Part shown: positions 1 through 7,720 of the stretch, piece by piece
Numbering within the stretch: the stretch's first letter is position 1
Layout: each line of letters starts with the position of its first letter
NCBI GenBank assembly: GCA_004554165.1
Contig: SFNQ01000022.1
Coordinates: 1 to 64,000 of the forward strand
Direction of reading: 5' to 3'
Source of the DNA: Clostridiales bacterium
Lineage (GTDB): Bacteria; Bacillota; Clostridia; Christensenellales; CAG-138
DNA: 64,000 bases
Translations under genes and position numbers: made by a program
Notes under the pieces: generated by a model
Databases searched by the model: none
The model's input: only the letters and a program-made list of their open reading frames with translations
What the model was told of the DNA's origin: nothing

Positions 1-36
1 AACCAGGTGGTTGAACAGTACCTGGGCGTGATGTGA
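1..36 (+). CDS. 3' end of an unidentified gene (partial)
   Basis: The first 36 bases read as eleven codons (NQVVEQYLGVM) followed by TGA at 34-36. A GC-rich hairpin starts eight bases later, as expected after a gene end. Too little is present to name a product, and the reading frame is an assumption because nothing upstream is visible. Confidence 0.4.
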   Translation, partial: NQVVEQYLGVM

Positions 37-43
37 CCGCACC

Positions 44-67
44 GCTGCGGGGGCTGGCCCCCGCAGC
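44..67 (+). terminator. GC-rich hairpin after the partial gene
   Basis: A perfect 10-bp stem, GCTGCGGGGG pairing with CCCCCGCAGC around a CTGG loop, lies just after the stop codon at 34-36. No U-tract follows, so termination is plausible but could be weak. Confidence 0.4.
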
Positions 68-526
68 GCACCCAAACCGCTTTCCCAGGCCTTCGTGCAG
101 GCATCCAAAAGTGTAACCTATGTTTGACGCTCGTACAGGGGCGGGCGGCGGGAAAGCGCTTGCCTGTTCGCCGATTTTTTGTTAGCATAGATACCAGCGC
201 AGGCCATTTGGGAAGGCGGCGCTCCCTCCGGAGCAAAACGCGCTTCCATCGCCCGCTCCCGGCATGCGGGCCGGTCGCGGACGGGTCCCCGCTGTTTGCC
301 GGGCCACTCCGCCGCTTCGCCCGTCAGCCACCGTCCCTTTCACGGCGCCGCGCCTGCGCAGCGGGGCGTCGCGGCACGCGCCAGCCTCCCTTCCCTGGAA
401 GAACAGCAGGGACAGAAGAAAACGCGCCCCCGTTTCGCGCCGGGGAAAGCGCGCCCCTGCCCTGCCCGGGGGAACTCTTCCTTTCCAAGACCCTTTTCTT
501 CTTTTTCAGAAAAAGAAGCCTGCCCC
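68..526. other. Long intergenic stretch without a recognisable gene
   Basis: About 460 bases separate the first hairpin from the RNA methyltransferase start. Open frames cross it on both strands, but none has a convincing start with a ribosome binding site or a recognisable protein. A weak promoter-like pair, TTGCCT at 160-165 and TAGCAT at 183-188 with a 17-base spacer, could drive the downstream gene with a leader of over 300 bases. Confidence 0.4.
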
Positions 527-1843
527 ATGAACCTGCCCGAAGCCTTCCTCTCCCGCATGCGCACGCAGCTGGGAGAAACCGAATTTCAAGCGTATCTTTC
601 CGCCATGGCGCGGCCGGCGCGGCGCGCGCTGCGGGTCAACACGCTCAAAACCGACGCCGCGGCCCTGTTTTCCCTGCTCCGCCTTCCGCAAGAGCCCTGC
701 GGCGTAATCCCGGAGGGCTTTTTTGTCCCGGAGGGCTTTGCGCCCGGCACACAGCCGCTGCACGCTGCGGGCCTGTTCTATATGCAGGAGCCCTCGGCGC
801 AGTTTCCGGCCGCGCTGCTCGGCGCGCAGCCCGGAGAGACCGTGCTCGACCTCTGCGCCGCCCCCGGCGGCAAGACGGGCCAGCTTGCCGCGGCCATGCA
901 AAACAGGGGCCTGCTCATCGCCAACGAAGTCAGCCCCGCCCGCTCCAGCGTGCTCTGCGGTACGCTGGAGCGGCTGGGCGTACAAAACGCCCTTGTGACC
1001 AGCATGCGCCCGGACGCGCTCTGCCCGCTGCTGGCTTCCCGGTGCGACGCCGTGCTGGTGGACGCGCCCTGCTCGGGCGAGGCCATGTTCCGCAGGGACC
1101 CGCGGGCGCTTGCCGACTGGTCGGAGGCTCACGTGCTTTCCTGCGCGGAGCGCCAGCGCGGTATTCTCGCCAGCGCGGCGGAGGCCGTTCGCCCCGGCGG
1201 CAGGCTGGTTTACTCCACCTGCGCCTTTTCGCCGGAAGAAAACGAGGAGACCGTGGCCCGTTTTTTACAGGCGCACCCGGAGTTTTCCTGCCAGGCGCAG
1301 CGCCGCCTGTATCCCCACAGCTCGCCCGGCGAGGGTCAGTTCGCCGCGCTCCTGCTGCGGAAGGGAGGCCCCGCGCCCGCTGCCGCCGCGCCCCTGCGCG
1401 GACCCCAACGCAGGGCCGGCGCCGCGCAGACAGAGCCACCTGCGGCCCTGCGCCGCTTTTTTTCGGAAACCATGCGCGTACCGCCTGCCGCGCAGGTACG
1501 GACGCTGCCCGACGGCCGCGTTTTCCTGCTGCCGGAGCGCCTGCCGGCTTTGCTGGAGCGGATGCGCGTGCTCCGGGCGGGCGTACTGGCAGGCGAGCTG
1601 CGCGGCGCGCGTTTTGTCCCCGCGCACGGACTGTTTCTCGCCTATCCGAAGTCCGCGTTTTCCGCTGCAGCCGAACTGGAGGGCGCGGCGCTTTCCGCCT
1701 TTCTCGCAGGCGAAGCCATCCCCTGCGATCCGGCGCTGTCCGGCTATGTGGCGGCCTGCGTCTCGGGCCATCCGCTGGGCTTTGGAAAGGCCGCCGGCGG
1801 TACGCTCAAAAATCATCTGCCAAAAGGGCTCAGAATTCGCTGA
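527..1843 (+). CDS. RsmF-like RNA (cytosine-5)-methyltransferase
   Basis: A 438-residue SAM-dependent enzyme of the RsmB/NOP2/Sun family that methylates cytosine C5 in rRNA or tRNA. The SAM-binding motif LDLCAAPGGKT lies at about 107-117. The motif IV cysteine is in VDAPCSGE (C182) and the motif VI cysteine in YSTC (C232); the family uses these two for product release and as nucleophile. The N-terminus (LPEAFLSRM) and the C-terminal PUA-like region fit the RsmF subgroup. I start at ATG 527 because MNLPEAF matches the usual family N-terminus and the 77 codons upstream are low-complexity intergenic sequence. The exact RNA target cannot be read from sequence. Confidence 0.9.
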   Translation: MNLPEAFLSRMRTQLGETEFQAYLSAMARPARRALRVNTLKTDAAALFSLLRLPQEPCGVIPEGFFVPEGFAPGTQPLHAAGLFYMQEPSAQFPAALLGAQPGETVLDLCAAPGGKTGQLAAAMQNRGLLIANEVSPARSSVLCGTLERLGVQNALVTSMRPDALCPLLASRCDAVLVDAPCSGEAMFRRDPRALADWSEAHVLSCAERQRGILASAAEAVRPGGRLVYSTCAFSPEENEETVARFLQAHPEFSCQAQRRLYPHSSPGEGQFAALLLRKGGPAPAAAAPLRGPQRRAGAAQTEPPAALRRFFSETMRVPPAAQVRTLPDGRVFLLPERLPALLERMRVLRAGVLAGELRGARFVPAHGLFLAYPKSAFSAAAELEGAALSAFLAGEAIPCDPALSGYVAACVSGHPLGFGKAAGGTLKNHLPKGLRIR

Positions 1844-1850
1844 GGACTAC

Positions 1851-1878
1851 TGTACTTTTTTCGGAACTGTGCTATGAT
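1851..1878 (+). promoter_or_regulatory. Promoter for the purine phosphorylase gene
   Basis: A good -10 (TATGAT, 1873-1878) is preceded 16 bases upstream by a poor -35 (TGTACT, 1851-1856). It lies 28 bases before the start at 1907, which has a strong GGGGGG ribosome binding site. Confidence 0.4.
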
Positions 1879-1906
1879 GTAATGTATCTGGGGGGTGTAT
1901 TTCACT

Positions 1907-2638
1907 ATGAAGCTTGCAATCATCGGCGGCACCAACATCGAAACCCTGCCCATTCCCTACCGCGAACAGGCCGTTTCCACGCCCTATGGCGATGTGGTCG
2001 TGTTCCGCGCCGCGCTGGAGGGCGGCAACGAGGTGCTCTTTCTCTCGCGCCACGGCGTGCTCTATGGCCTCGATCCCGGCCAGATCAACTACCGGGCCAA
2101 CATCTTTGCGCTGCACGAGCTCGGCGTGACGGACGTTGTGGGCGTTACCTCCGTGGGCACCTGCGACTATACCTACCGGCTGGGCAGCCTGTGTCTGATT
2201 ACCGATTTTCTGGATTTCACCAGATCCCGGCCCGCCTCCTTTGAGCGCGAGCACCGCCAGTCTCTGCACACAGGAATGGAGGACGTGTTCAGCCCCCGCC
2301 TCAACGACACGCTGGAGCGGATGATCCTCGCGCGGGGCCTACCCTATTCCGGGCGCACGATCTATGCCTGTACCGAGGGGCCGCGCTTTGAAACCGCGGC
2401 GGAGGTGCGGATGCTGCGCATGCTCGGCGCGCAGGTCATCGGCATGACCATCGTGCCGGAAGCGCCGCTGTGCCGCGATCTGGGCCTGTCGTACACCGCC
2501 ATCGGCATCGTGGCCAACTACTGCACCGGCATGACCGGCGAGGTGACGGACCAGGGCATCGATGAGGTCATGGCCCAGCGCCGCGACAATGTGTTCGACC
2601 TCTGCTTTGACCTGATTCGCAGCGCAGACGGGACCTGA
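1907..2638 (+). CDS. Purine nucleoside / methylthionucleoside phosphorylase (MTAP/PNP family)
   Basis: A 243-residue NP-I family phosphorylase that cleaves a purine (methylthio)nucleoside with phosphate to base and sugar-1-phosphate. Visible landmarks are GGTN near the start, the SRHG phosphate-site motif (47-50), EGPRFETAAEVR (157-168) and IGMTIVPE (178-185). Human-type MTAP has an aspartate-rich base-recognition loop (VTDYD); here it reads IVANYCTG with Asn204. From family knowledge this suggests 6-oxopurines (methylthioinosine, inosine or guanosine) rather than adenosine, which is an inference. A GTG at 1895 is in frame, but the ribosome binding site (1888-1895) places the start at ATG 1907. 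The gene stands alone between a promoter and a terminator. Confidence 0.88.
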   Translation: MKLAIIGGTNIETLPIPYREQAVSTPYGDVVVFRAALEGGNEVLFLSRHGVLYGLDPGQINYRANIFALHELGVTDVVGVTSVGTCDYTYRLGSLCLITDFLDFTRSRPASFEREHRQSLHTGMEDVFSPRLNDTLERMILARGLPYSGRTIYACTEGPRFETAAEVRMLRMLGAQVIGMTIVPEAPLCRDLGLSYTAIGIVANYCTGMTGEVTDQGIDEVMAQRRDNVFDLCFDLIRSADGT

Positions 2639-2707
2639 GCCATATTCCGGCGAAAGGAATCCCCGGCGCGGCGCAGGGGCAACGCGTACAAAACAGGGCA
2701 AAGAGCG

Positions 2708-2743
2708 CCCGAAGAGGTTTCGGCCTTTTCGGGCCTTTCTTTG
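2708..2743 (+). terminator. Intrinsic terminator after the phosphorylase
   Basis: GCCCGAA (2708-2714) pairs with TTCGGGC (2729-2735), with a nested CCGAA/TTCGG option, followed by CCTTTCTTT. It sits 70 bases after the stop. Confidence 0.6.
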
Positions 2744-3196
2744 TGCGGATTGCCGCCTTCTTCCCCTTTCTCCCACCGGATTCCTGGCAGGAGCGCGGGA
2801 TGCGGGAACCGGCCACCGTTGCGCCTCCTGCGGTTATTGAGAGAGCGTACCGCATTGACAAAGCCCGAGCGGGATGCCGCCCGGCCAGATTCGATTGCAT
2901 TTTTTCGGAAGGAGCACCTTTTGGCAGGCTGCGAAGCGCCGCATGCCGCGCCCCGTTTTTCCTTTCTTACCGTCTCCGGAGCAGCCGTTTGATTCCCCGC
3001 TTCATGCGCGCGTCCGGCAGCTGCATCAGCAGCCGCAGCCATGCCGGGAAATGGACCGCCATCTGTGCGCGTGGCCTCACTCCTCCGGATGAAAAACGCC
3101 TGCTTTCCACTCGATGCAGAGCCGAGTCGCGCAGAAAGGCCGAACTCCATCCTTTCGGGCCGGCGCCCTCCCGCCAGCGGATGTCAGGCAATGATA
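2744..3196. other. Intergenic stretch, no gene supported
   Basis: Several overlapping frames cross these 450 bases, including one of 172 codons on the + strand. Their conceptual proteins are Arg/Ser/Pro-rich and lack any family signature. None has a ribosome binding site at a usable start. I see no RNA gene here. Confidence 0.45.
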
Positions 3197-3225
3197 TTGA
3201 ACGTATGGGCCATGTATGCTACGAT
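3197..3225 (+). promoter_or_regulatory. Promoter for the GGADGPT membrane protein
   Basis: TTGAAC (3197-3202) and TACGAT (3220-3225) are separated by exactly 17 bases and lie 58 bases before the ATG at 3283. Confidence 0.55.
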
Positions 3226-3282
3226 CGGGCTGTGGCCCGCCTGCATGGGCAGATTCGCTAACAAAAACAGGGAGGATTTTTC

Positions 3283-3789
3283 ATGGCAATCATCGGCGGG
3301 GCAGATGGCCCCACGTCCGTTTTTTTGAGCGGAACGCCCGGCTGGCTCAATCTGTTCGGCCTCATTCTCGTGGCGCTTCTGCTGCTGCCCAACCTTCTGT
3401 ATGCATTGAAATCCAGGGCGGCCCAATGCCGCAGCGGCAACCGTCGCAGCAGCAGGCGTCTGCTCAGCCTCCTTGAACAGGCAGGCCGCTATGGCTGCAT
3501 GCTGCTCATGGTGCTGAACCCGGTTCCCGGCGAATTCGGCTTCCCCTCGCCCACTGCGGCGCTGTGCTACTTCGCCGGTAACGGGCTGCTGCTCCTGCTG
3601 TACTGGGGCTGCTGGATCGTCTATTACAAAAAGCCCGGGCGCATCTGCGCCCTTCTGCTGGCCCTGCTGCCCGCGCTGCTCTTCCTGCTGAGCGGCCTGA
3701 CGCTGCGGCACTGGCTGCTTGCGGCCTTTGCGCTGCTGTTTGGCATATGCCATGTGCGGGTTACGCTCATCCATGGGGGAAATCTCTGA
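3283..3789 (+). CDS. Small membrane protein with an N-terminal IIGGADGPTSVF motif
   Basis: A 168-residue hydrophobic protein with four to five predicted membrane segments (about 24-43, 66-85, 92-113, 120-140 and 144-160). Its N-terminus, MAIIGGADGPTSVF, matches the strongly conserved GGADGPT(S/A)I segment of sodium-translocating decarboxylase beta subunits (OadB/GcdB/MmdB). Those subunits have about 380-430 residues, so this is not a complete pump subunit. The ribosome binding site (GGGAGGA) and promoter fit ATG 3283. No decarboxylase alpha, gamma or biotin-carrier genes are adjacent. The function is unknown: the motif could be a recycled sodium-binding hairpin or a start-proximal coincidence. 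Confidence 0.75.
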   Translation: MAIIGGADGPTSVFLSGTPGWLNLFGLILVALLLLPNLLYALKSRAAQCRSGNRRSSRRLLSLLEQAGRYGCMLLMVLNPVPGEFGFPSPTAALCYFAGNGLLLLLYWGCWIVYYKKPGRICALLLALLPALLFLLSGLTLRHWLLAAFALLFGICHVRVTLIHGGNL

Positions 3790-3816
3790 CTCCCCCTCTG
3801 ACGGGCGCGCAAAAAT

Positions 3817-3847
3817 GCCCCCGCAGGATCCGGTCTCCCGCGGGGGC
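3817..3847 (-). terminator. Terminator of the small heat-shock gene
   Basis: GCCCCCGC (3817-3824) pairs with GCGGGGGC (3840-3847). On the minus strand the hairpin is followed by ATTTTT, so it works best for the leftward hsp20 transcript. It may also stop the rightward membrane-protein gene, which ends at 3789. Confidence 0.65.
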
Positions 3848-4058
3848 TGAAACACGGTCATAAAACCTTTTCCTTCGGGGGCTGCCCCTCCGGAGGCGAC
3901 GTTCGCATCCGGCAGCACGTGCGCCAAATTCGCCAGGGGCGCTTGCGCAGCAGGCCTTTCTTTCATGCGGCGCCGGTCACGCCCCCATGGCGCAACCGCC
4001 GCTTTGACAGAGCCTGCGGGAGCTTTTCACCGTGGCTGCGCGCCGCCGTCCTGCTCGC

Positions 4059-4493
4059 TCAGTGAATCTCCAGCCGCCGCGGCTCGGGCTTCGTCTCCTC
4101 CTGCTTGGGCAGTTCCAGCTTCAGCACGCCGTCGGTATAACTGGCGGTGATATCCTCGGCGCGAATACCGGTGAGGTCAAAGCTGCGGCTGTAGGCGCCA
4201 TAGGAGCGCTCCCGGTAGACGTAATTGCCCTTATCGTCCTTCTCGTCGTTCTCATTTTTGCGCTCCGCGCTGATGGTCAGCCGGTCGCCGTGGATATCGA
4301 TCTTGATGTCCTCCTTCTTAAAGCCCGGCAAATCCGCCTCCAGTTCAAAGGCCTTGCCCGCGTCCCGGATATCGGTCTTGAAGGTGGGCATTTCCCCGGA
4401 GCCGAAAAAGGCCTTCTCAAAGTTCTCCAGTTCCCGGAAGGGGTCGTAGTACGCAACGTTGTTTCTGCGGGTATATGGCGTAAGTCCAAACAT
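4059..4493 (-). CDS. hsp20: Small heat-shock protein, Hsp20/alpha-crystallin family
   Basis: A 144-residue ATP-independent holdase chaperone. The start MFGLTPYTRR and the following amphipathic segment match clostridial Hsp18 proteins. The alpha-crystallin domain runs from about 42 to 137, with ADLPGFKKEDIKI, the sheet around GDRLTISAERK, and the C-terminal GVLKLELPK signature. I place the start at 4493 because GGGAGG then has nine bases of spacing; ATG 4499 would leave only three. A perfect CIRCE operator lies about 90 bases upstream, so HrcA repression and heat induction are expected. A terminator with a U-run follows at 3817-3847. Confidence 0.93.
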   Translation of the reverse strand: MFGLTPYTRRNNVAYYDPFRELENFEKAFFGSGEMPTFKTDIRDAGKAFELEADLPGFKKEDIKIDIHGDRLTISAERKNENDEKDDKGNYVYRERSYGAYSRSFDLTGIRAEDITASYTDGVLKLELPKQEETKPEPRRLEIH

Positions 4494-4584
4494 CTTCATG
4501 AACCTCCCTGCTTTCTTTTGATGGCTATAGCATACCCCAAAATTGTTGCGCAAAAAGCAAGGAATTGTAATCCAAATGTGAAAA

Positions 4585-4611
4585 TTAGCACTCACCACGA
4601 TAGAGTGCTAA
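4585..4611. promoter_or_regulatory. CIRCE operator (HrcA binding site)
   Basis: TTAGCACTC-N9-GAGTGCTAA is a full match to the CIRCE consensus. It is upstream of the leftward hsp20 gene. A TACAAT hexamer on the minus strand (4564-4569) lies just downstream of it and could be the -10. The rightward gene at 4800 is 189 bases away and could also be affected. Confidence 0.95.
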
Positions 4612-4799
4612 CAATCCATCCTTTTGCTCCTGCTTCCGGGCCTTTCCCGCCTGTCAAAGCAAGGAAATTCTTCGGTTTTCCGCCGCTTGTTTGTCGATTC
4701 GGTTCTGTTTTGCCTGCCGCCCGACTATATTGATGGTGCAATCGTTGCGCCCGCACCAGCGCCCGGGTGCGCCGCGCCGTCTCGGGGGGGCTGAAGCCC

Positions 4800-5219
4800 A
4801 TGAATCATAAGCTCATCGGCCTGATCCTGCTTCTTGCCGGACTGGTTCTTCTGATCGCCGCGCTCTCGGAGTGGCTCGGCCGCCTTTCCTCCGCGCGGAC
4901 GCAAGCGGTCTGCACGGGCCGTGTGGTCGGCATCCGCCGCTGCCGCATGGAAAGGGCGGACGGCGGAACGCAAACCGTACACGACGCCACCGTGTCCTAT
5001 ACCGTGGAGGGCGTTTCCTATCTTTCCGTCATACGCATCCTGCCGGGCGAAGTCATTCATTTACCCGGCTCGGAAATCCGTCTGTCCTATGAGCCTCCGC
5101 ATCCGGAGCGCGTAACCCCCGCTTTCGCCGCGCCGCAGGGCCAGCGCGCCACGCGCCCGCTCTTTATCGCCTGCTCTGCCCTGCTGACGGCAGGCCTTGC
5201 GCTGTTCTTTGCGCTGTAG
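4800..5219 (+). CDS. Membrane protein, possible DUF3592-like
   Basis: A 139-residue protein with a membrane segment at each end (about 5-24 and 120-138) around a soluble beta-rich middle. The middle contains CTGRVVGIRRCR and the stretch ATVSYTVEGVSY, which resembles the DUF3592 pattern of a short Val/Gly segment followed by a YxVxGxxY strand. The assignment is by pattern only. ATG 4800 is preceded by a run of G (4784-4790) that serves as ribosome binding site. The gene faces away from hsp20 and runs into a hairpin shared with the convergent lacI-type gene. Confidence 0.65.
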   Translation: MNHKLIGLILLLAGLVLLIAALSEWLGRLSSARTQAVCTGRVVGIRRCRMERADGGTQTVHDATVSYTVEGVSYLSVIRILPGEVIHLPGSEIRLSYEPPHPERVTPAFAAPQGQRATRPLFIACSALLTAGLALFFAL

Positions 5220-5249
5220 GGACGTCCCGGCCATCGGGCAACGTCCCTA
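5217..5249. terminator. Hairpin between convergent genes
   Basis: TAGGGACGT (5217-5225) pairs perfectly with ACGTCCCTA (5241-5249). The stem overlaps both stop regions, the one ending at 5219 (+) and the one ending at 5247 (-). It has no U-tract. Confidence 0.5.
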
Positions 5250-6278
5250 GGCCTGTGGCGTGGGCCGCGCGCCGCAGGTGCGGCGGATGCAGAGCTGCGG
5301 CTGGAGCACAATCTCCTGCGGCTGGAGCGCCGGGGAATCCGGGGCTTCGATCAGGTCCAGCAGCATCCGCGCCGCCACCGCGCCCAGCTGTTGGATGGGC
5401 TGCGAAACGGTGGTCAGCGGCGGCTCGGAAAGATTCGCCACGGCGGAATCCGTAAAGCCGGCGATGGACAGCCGCTCCGGCACCTGTATCCCGAGATCAC
5501 GCGCAGCGCGCAGTACGCCGAAGGCCATCTCATTGCTGGCGCAAAAGAACGCATCCGGCGCGTCGTCGCCCCGGAGCAGCTCCCGGGCCTTCTGATAGCC
5601 GCCATCCACGGTGTTGGGCGTATGTACGATCCACGCTTCGTCAAAGCGCAGACCGTTTTCAAAATAGGCCCGCTTCCAGCCGCCGCAAAAGCTGGCCACA
5701 AACTGGAACGACGCCCGCTCCACCAGCAGCGCAATTTTTCTGTGGCCCAGGGAGAGCAGGTACTCCGTCATGCGGAAGGAACCCACGGAGAAGTCGGTGT
5801 AGCAGCGGTGGCAGCGGGCGGGCGCGCCCTCGTATTTTCTTGCCAGCACAAGGGGAATTTGTCTGCGTTCAAAGGCCTCAAGCTCCTGCGGATAGAAATC
5901 TCTGAGGGCGAACACAACGCCCCCAAAGCCCTGCCCCGCGAGCTGCTCAAGCTGGGCGGCCCTGCGCTCCGGGTCGGAGAATACGGGGCAATGTAACATG
6001 GTATATCCGCGGGGCGCAAGCACAGCCTCAAAGCCCTCCGGAATGCGCTCATAAAAGCTGTAATCTGCCTCATTGAGCAGAAAGAGCAGCGCATGCGCAC
6101 GCCTGCCCCTCGGCGCAGATCGTTTGTGGCCTGGCGCGTAGTTCTGCTGCTGCATCACGCGCTGCACCAGTTCACGGGTCTGCTGCTGCACCAGCTCCGG
6201 CGTATTGATCACCCGGGATACCGTTGCAATGGACACCCCGGAAAGCCGCGCAATTTCCCTGATATTGATGGGGATCAC
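5247..6278 (-). CDS. LacI-family transcriptional regulator
   Basis: A 343-residue repressor-type protein. The LacI helix-turn-helix is at the extreme N-terminus (INIREIARLSGVSIATVSRVIN). It is followed by the periplasmic-binding-protein-like core, with SNEMAFGVLRAARDLG near 265 and the SIAGFTDS strand. No ATG is available near the HTH; the GTG at 6278 gives VIPINIREIA and lies about 20 bases after the predicted transcription start, so I use it, with moderate confidence in the exact start. The gene is divergent from the amidase/permease operon. The shared 250-base region carries repeated TGTTACA heptamers that could be its operators. The effector is unknown. Confidence 0.88.
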   Translation of the reverse strand: MIPINIREIARLSGVSIATVSRVINTPELVQQQTRELVQRVMQQQNYAPGHKRSAPRGRRAHALLFLLNEADYSFYERIPEGFEAVLAPRGYTMLHCPVFSDPERRAAQLEQLAGQGFGGVVFALRDFYPQELEAFERRQIPLVLARKYEGAPARCHRCYTDFSVGSFRMTEYLLSLGHRKIALLVERASFQFVASFCGGWKRAYFENGLRFDEAWIVHTPNTVDGGYQKARELLRGDDAPDAFFCASNEMAFGVLRAARDLGIQVPERLSIAGFTDSAVANLSEPPLTTVSQPIQQLGAVAARMLLDLIEAPDSPALQPQEIVLQPQLCIRRTCGARPTPQA

Positions 6279-6304
6279 CTCGATGACTCTACAAAGCTTC
6301 CTAT

Positions 6305-6333
6305 AGTATAACACAGGTTTTCCAGAAATGTAA
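6305..6333 (-). promoter_or_regulatory. Promoter of the lacI-type gene
   Basis: On the minus strand, TTACAT and TATACT (complement of 6305-6310) are separated by 17 bases. The -35 overlaps a TGTAACA element at 6329-6335, which suggests autoregulation. Confidence 0.6.
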
Positions 6334-6499
6334 CAACAGATTTTCTGTTTCAGTCCTCTGCGAAGCCCGCCGTTTTGAATGAAACAATTTTCGCATATTG
6401 TTACACCAAATTTTGTCAAAAGTGTGAAATTTCTGCTTGACATCCGCGCAATTTAACGTTACATTATAGATATTGATTGAGTTACATTGCTTTGTTACA
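6329..6499. promoter_or_regulatory. Cluster of TGTTACA-like elements (candidate operators)
   Basis: The heptamer TGTTACA or its complement occurs at 6329-6335 (inverted), 6399-6405 and 6493-6499. Two near matches, CGTTACA (6457-6463) and AGTTACA (6480-6486), flank the rightward -10. Five copies in 171 bases between divergent genes suggest regulator sites, most simply for the LacI-type protein. Confidence 0.4.
6437..6465 (+). promoter_or_regulatory. Promoter of the amidase/permease operon
   Basis: A consensus -35 (TTGACA, 6437-6442) is followed after 17 bases by TACATT (6460-6465). The amidase start at 6533 has a GGAGGGA ribosome binding site. TGTTACA-like elements overlap and follow the -10. 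Confidence 0.75.
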
Positions 6500-6532
6500 G
6501 AAACAACTTATCTTGATACGGAGGGATATACC

Positions 6533-7465
6533 ATGATTATCGGCAGCAGCCACGGCGTTGGCGGCGGCAAGACCGAAACCGAGGTCCTGAGCGTTGTCTG
6601 CGCACAGCTGGAACCCATCCATGCGGCGAACATGGAAGAGGTCAACAGGAACATCGACAAGATCATCGAGTACATGGAAATCGGCGCCCGCGGGTTCCCC
6701 GGCTACGACCTGTTCGTTTCCCCGGAATTCGCCGTACAGGGCATGCATCCCATCCAGCGGCGTAACGTCATCCTGACGCTGGATTCGCCCGAGGTGCAGC
6801 GTCTGCGCGACGCCTGCGCCCGCTTGCAGGTCTGGGGTATTTTCAGCGTGATTCTGGCGCTGGAGGGCCACAGGGAGCCCGGCAACTGCGCCATCATGAT
6901 CAACGACCGGGGCGAGGTGGTCCACCAATACTGCAAGATGAACCCCTGGATTCCCACCGAGCGACACTATCCCGGCTGGGAATGTCCCGTCACGCCGGGC
7001 CCGAAAGGCTCGCGCATTGCCACCATCGTCTGCGCGGACGGAGACTATCCGGAGATATGGCGCGAAGCCGCCTACAACGGGGCCAACGTCATCGTGCGCA
7101 TTACGCACTACATGAACCCCTGGGAGGAGGCCTGGAAGCTCACCAACCGCTGCGCGGCCTATTGCAATCAGGTCTACGTCGTCGGCTGCAACTGCTACGG
7201 CGTGGAGCATGCCTGCGCGGCCTTCGGCAACAGCATGATCGTCAATCCCGACGGCAATGTGATCACGGAAGCGCCCATGATGGTCCCCTACATGCTCAAG
7301 GCCGACCTGTATCCCGGCCTTGTGGATAAGCTCCGGGAGAGCAGCGCAATCAACAGTTTCCTCTATTCCTTCCGGCATCGCGGCGCCTCGTGCTGCGATC
7401 TTGGCGGCCGCGGCCAGACGAAAAACCAGTACAGGGCCTATGATTTCGGGGGTGAAGAACAATGA
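6533..7465 (+). CDS. Carbon-nitrogen hydrolase, formamidase/aliphatic amidase type
   Basis: A 310-residue nitrilase-superfamily amidase predicted to hydrolyse a small amide to acid and ammonia. The Glu-Lys-Cys triad is visible as Glu65 (VSPEFAVQG), Lys135 (HQYCKMNPW) and Cys167 (IVCADGDYPE). These positions, the YPGWE segment after the lysine loop and the C-terminal HRG closely parallel formamidase AmiF. The Cys motif reads CADGDYPE, where AmiF-type enzymes have CHDG, so the substrate may differ. ATG 6533 follows GGAGGGATATACC; an in-frame codon at 6473 lies inside the promoter. The gene overlaps the next by four bases (ATGA) and shares an operon with a nucleobase permease, suggesting nitrogen scavenging. 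Confidence 0.85.
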   Translation: MIIGSSHGVGGGKTETEVLSVVCAQLEPIHAANMEEVNRNIDKIIEYMEIGARGFPGYDLFVSPEFAVQGMHPIQRRNVILTLDSPEVQRLRDACARLQVWGIFSVILALEGHREPGNCAIMINDRGEVVHQYCKMNPWIPTERHYPGWECPVTPGPKGSRIATIVCADGDYPEIWREAAYNGANVIVRITHYMNPWEEAWKLTNRCAAYCNQVYVVGCNCYGVEHACAAFGNSMIVNPDGNVITEAPMMVPYMLKADLYPGLVDKLRESSAINSFLYSFRHRGASCCDLGGRGQTKNQYRAYDFGGEEQ

Positions 7466-7689
7466 TTATGCAGAACATGCCCTACATGCTGACGCTTCAC
7501 TACATCGTGCTCGCCATGCGGGATATCCGCTTCCCCATCACCAAGGCGGAGCTGATCCGGCGGGTCGGGGACAGGCAGATCCGCACAAGCCCCAACGGCT
7601 ATACGCCTTTTTCGGAGATTCTGGAAAAAATGCCCCTGGACGAATTCTCCTGCGCGGCGGAGTTCTATTGCAACCACAGCGCGAGCTGA
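7462..7689 (+). CDS. Small protein, DUF2795-like
   Basis: A 75-residue soluble protein translationally coupled to the amidase (ATGA overlap at 7462-7465). The segment from RFPITKAELIRRV through FSEILEKMPLDEFSCAAEF follows the layout of DUF2795 proteins: a (Y/F)P-x-(S/T)K-xx-L motif, a variable loop, then LxxLPxxEFxSxxE. This is pattern recognition only. The function is unknown; its position between an amidase and a permease suggests a partner or regulator of either. Confidence 0.7.
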   Translation: MIMQNMPYMLTLHYIVLAMRDIRFPITKAELIRRVGDRQIRTSPNGYTPFSEILEKMPLDEFSCAAEFYCNHSAS

Positions 7690-7720
7690 TACACGCATAA
7701 ACAAAAGAGAGGAGATATTC

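Noticed and set aside
124..2244. 706-codon open frame across the first 2 kb
   Set aside because: It overlaps the RNA methyltransferase and phosphorylase in another frame and is dominated by Arg, Ala and Pro.
2743..3261. 172-codon frame between the phosphorylase and the GGADGPT protein
   Set aside because: Arg/Ser-rich product, no ribosome binding site, no family match, and it contains the promoter of the next gene.
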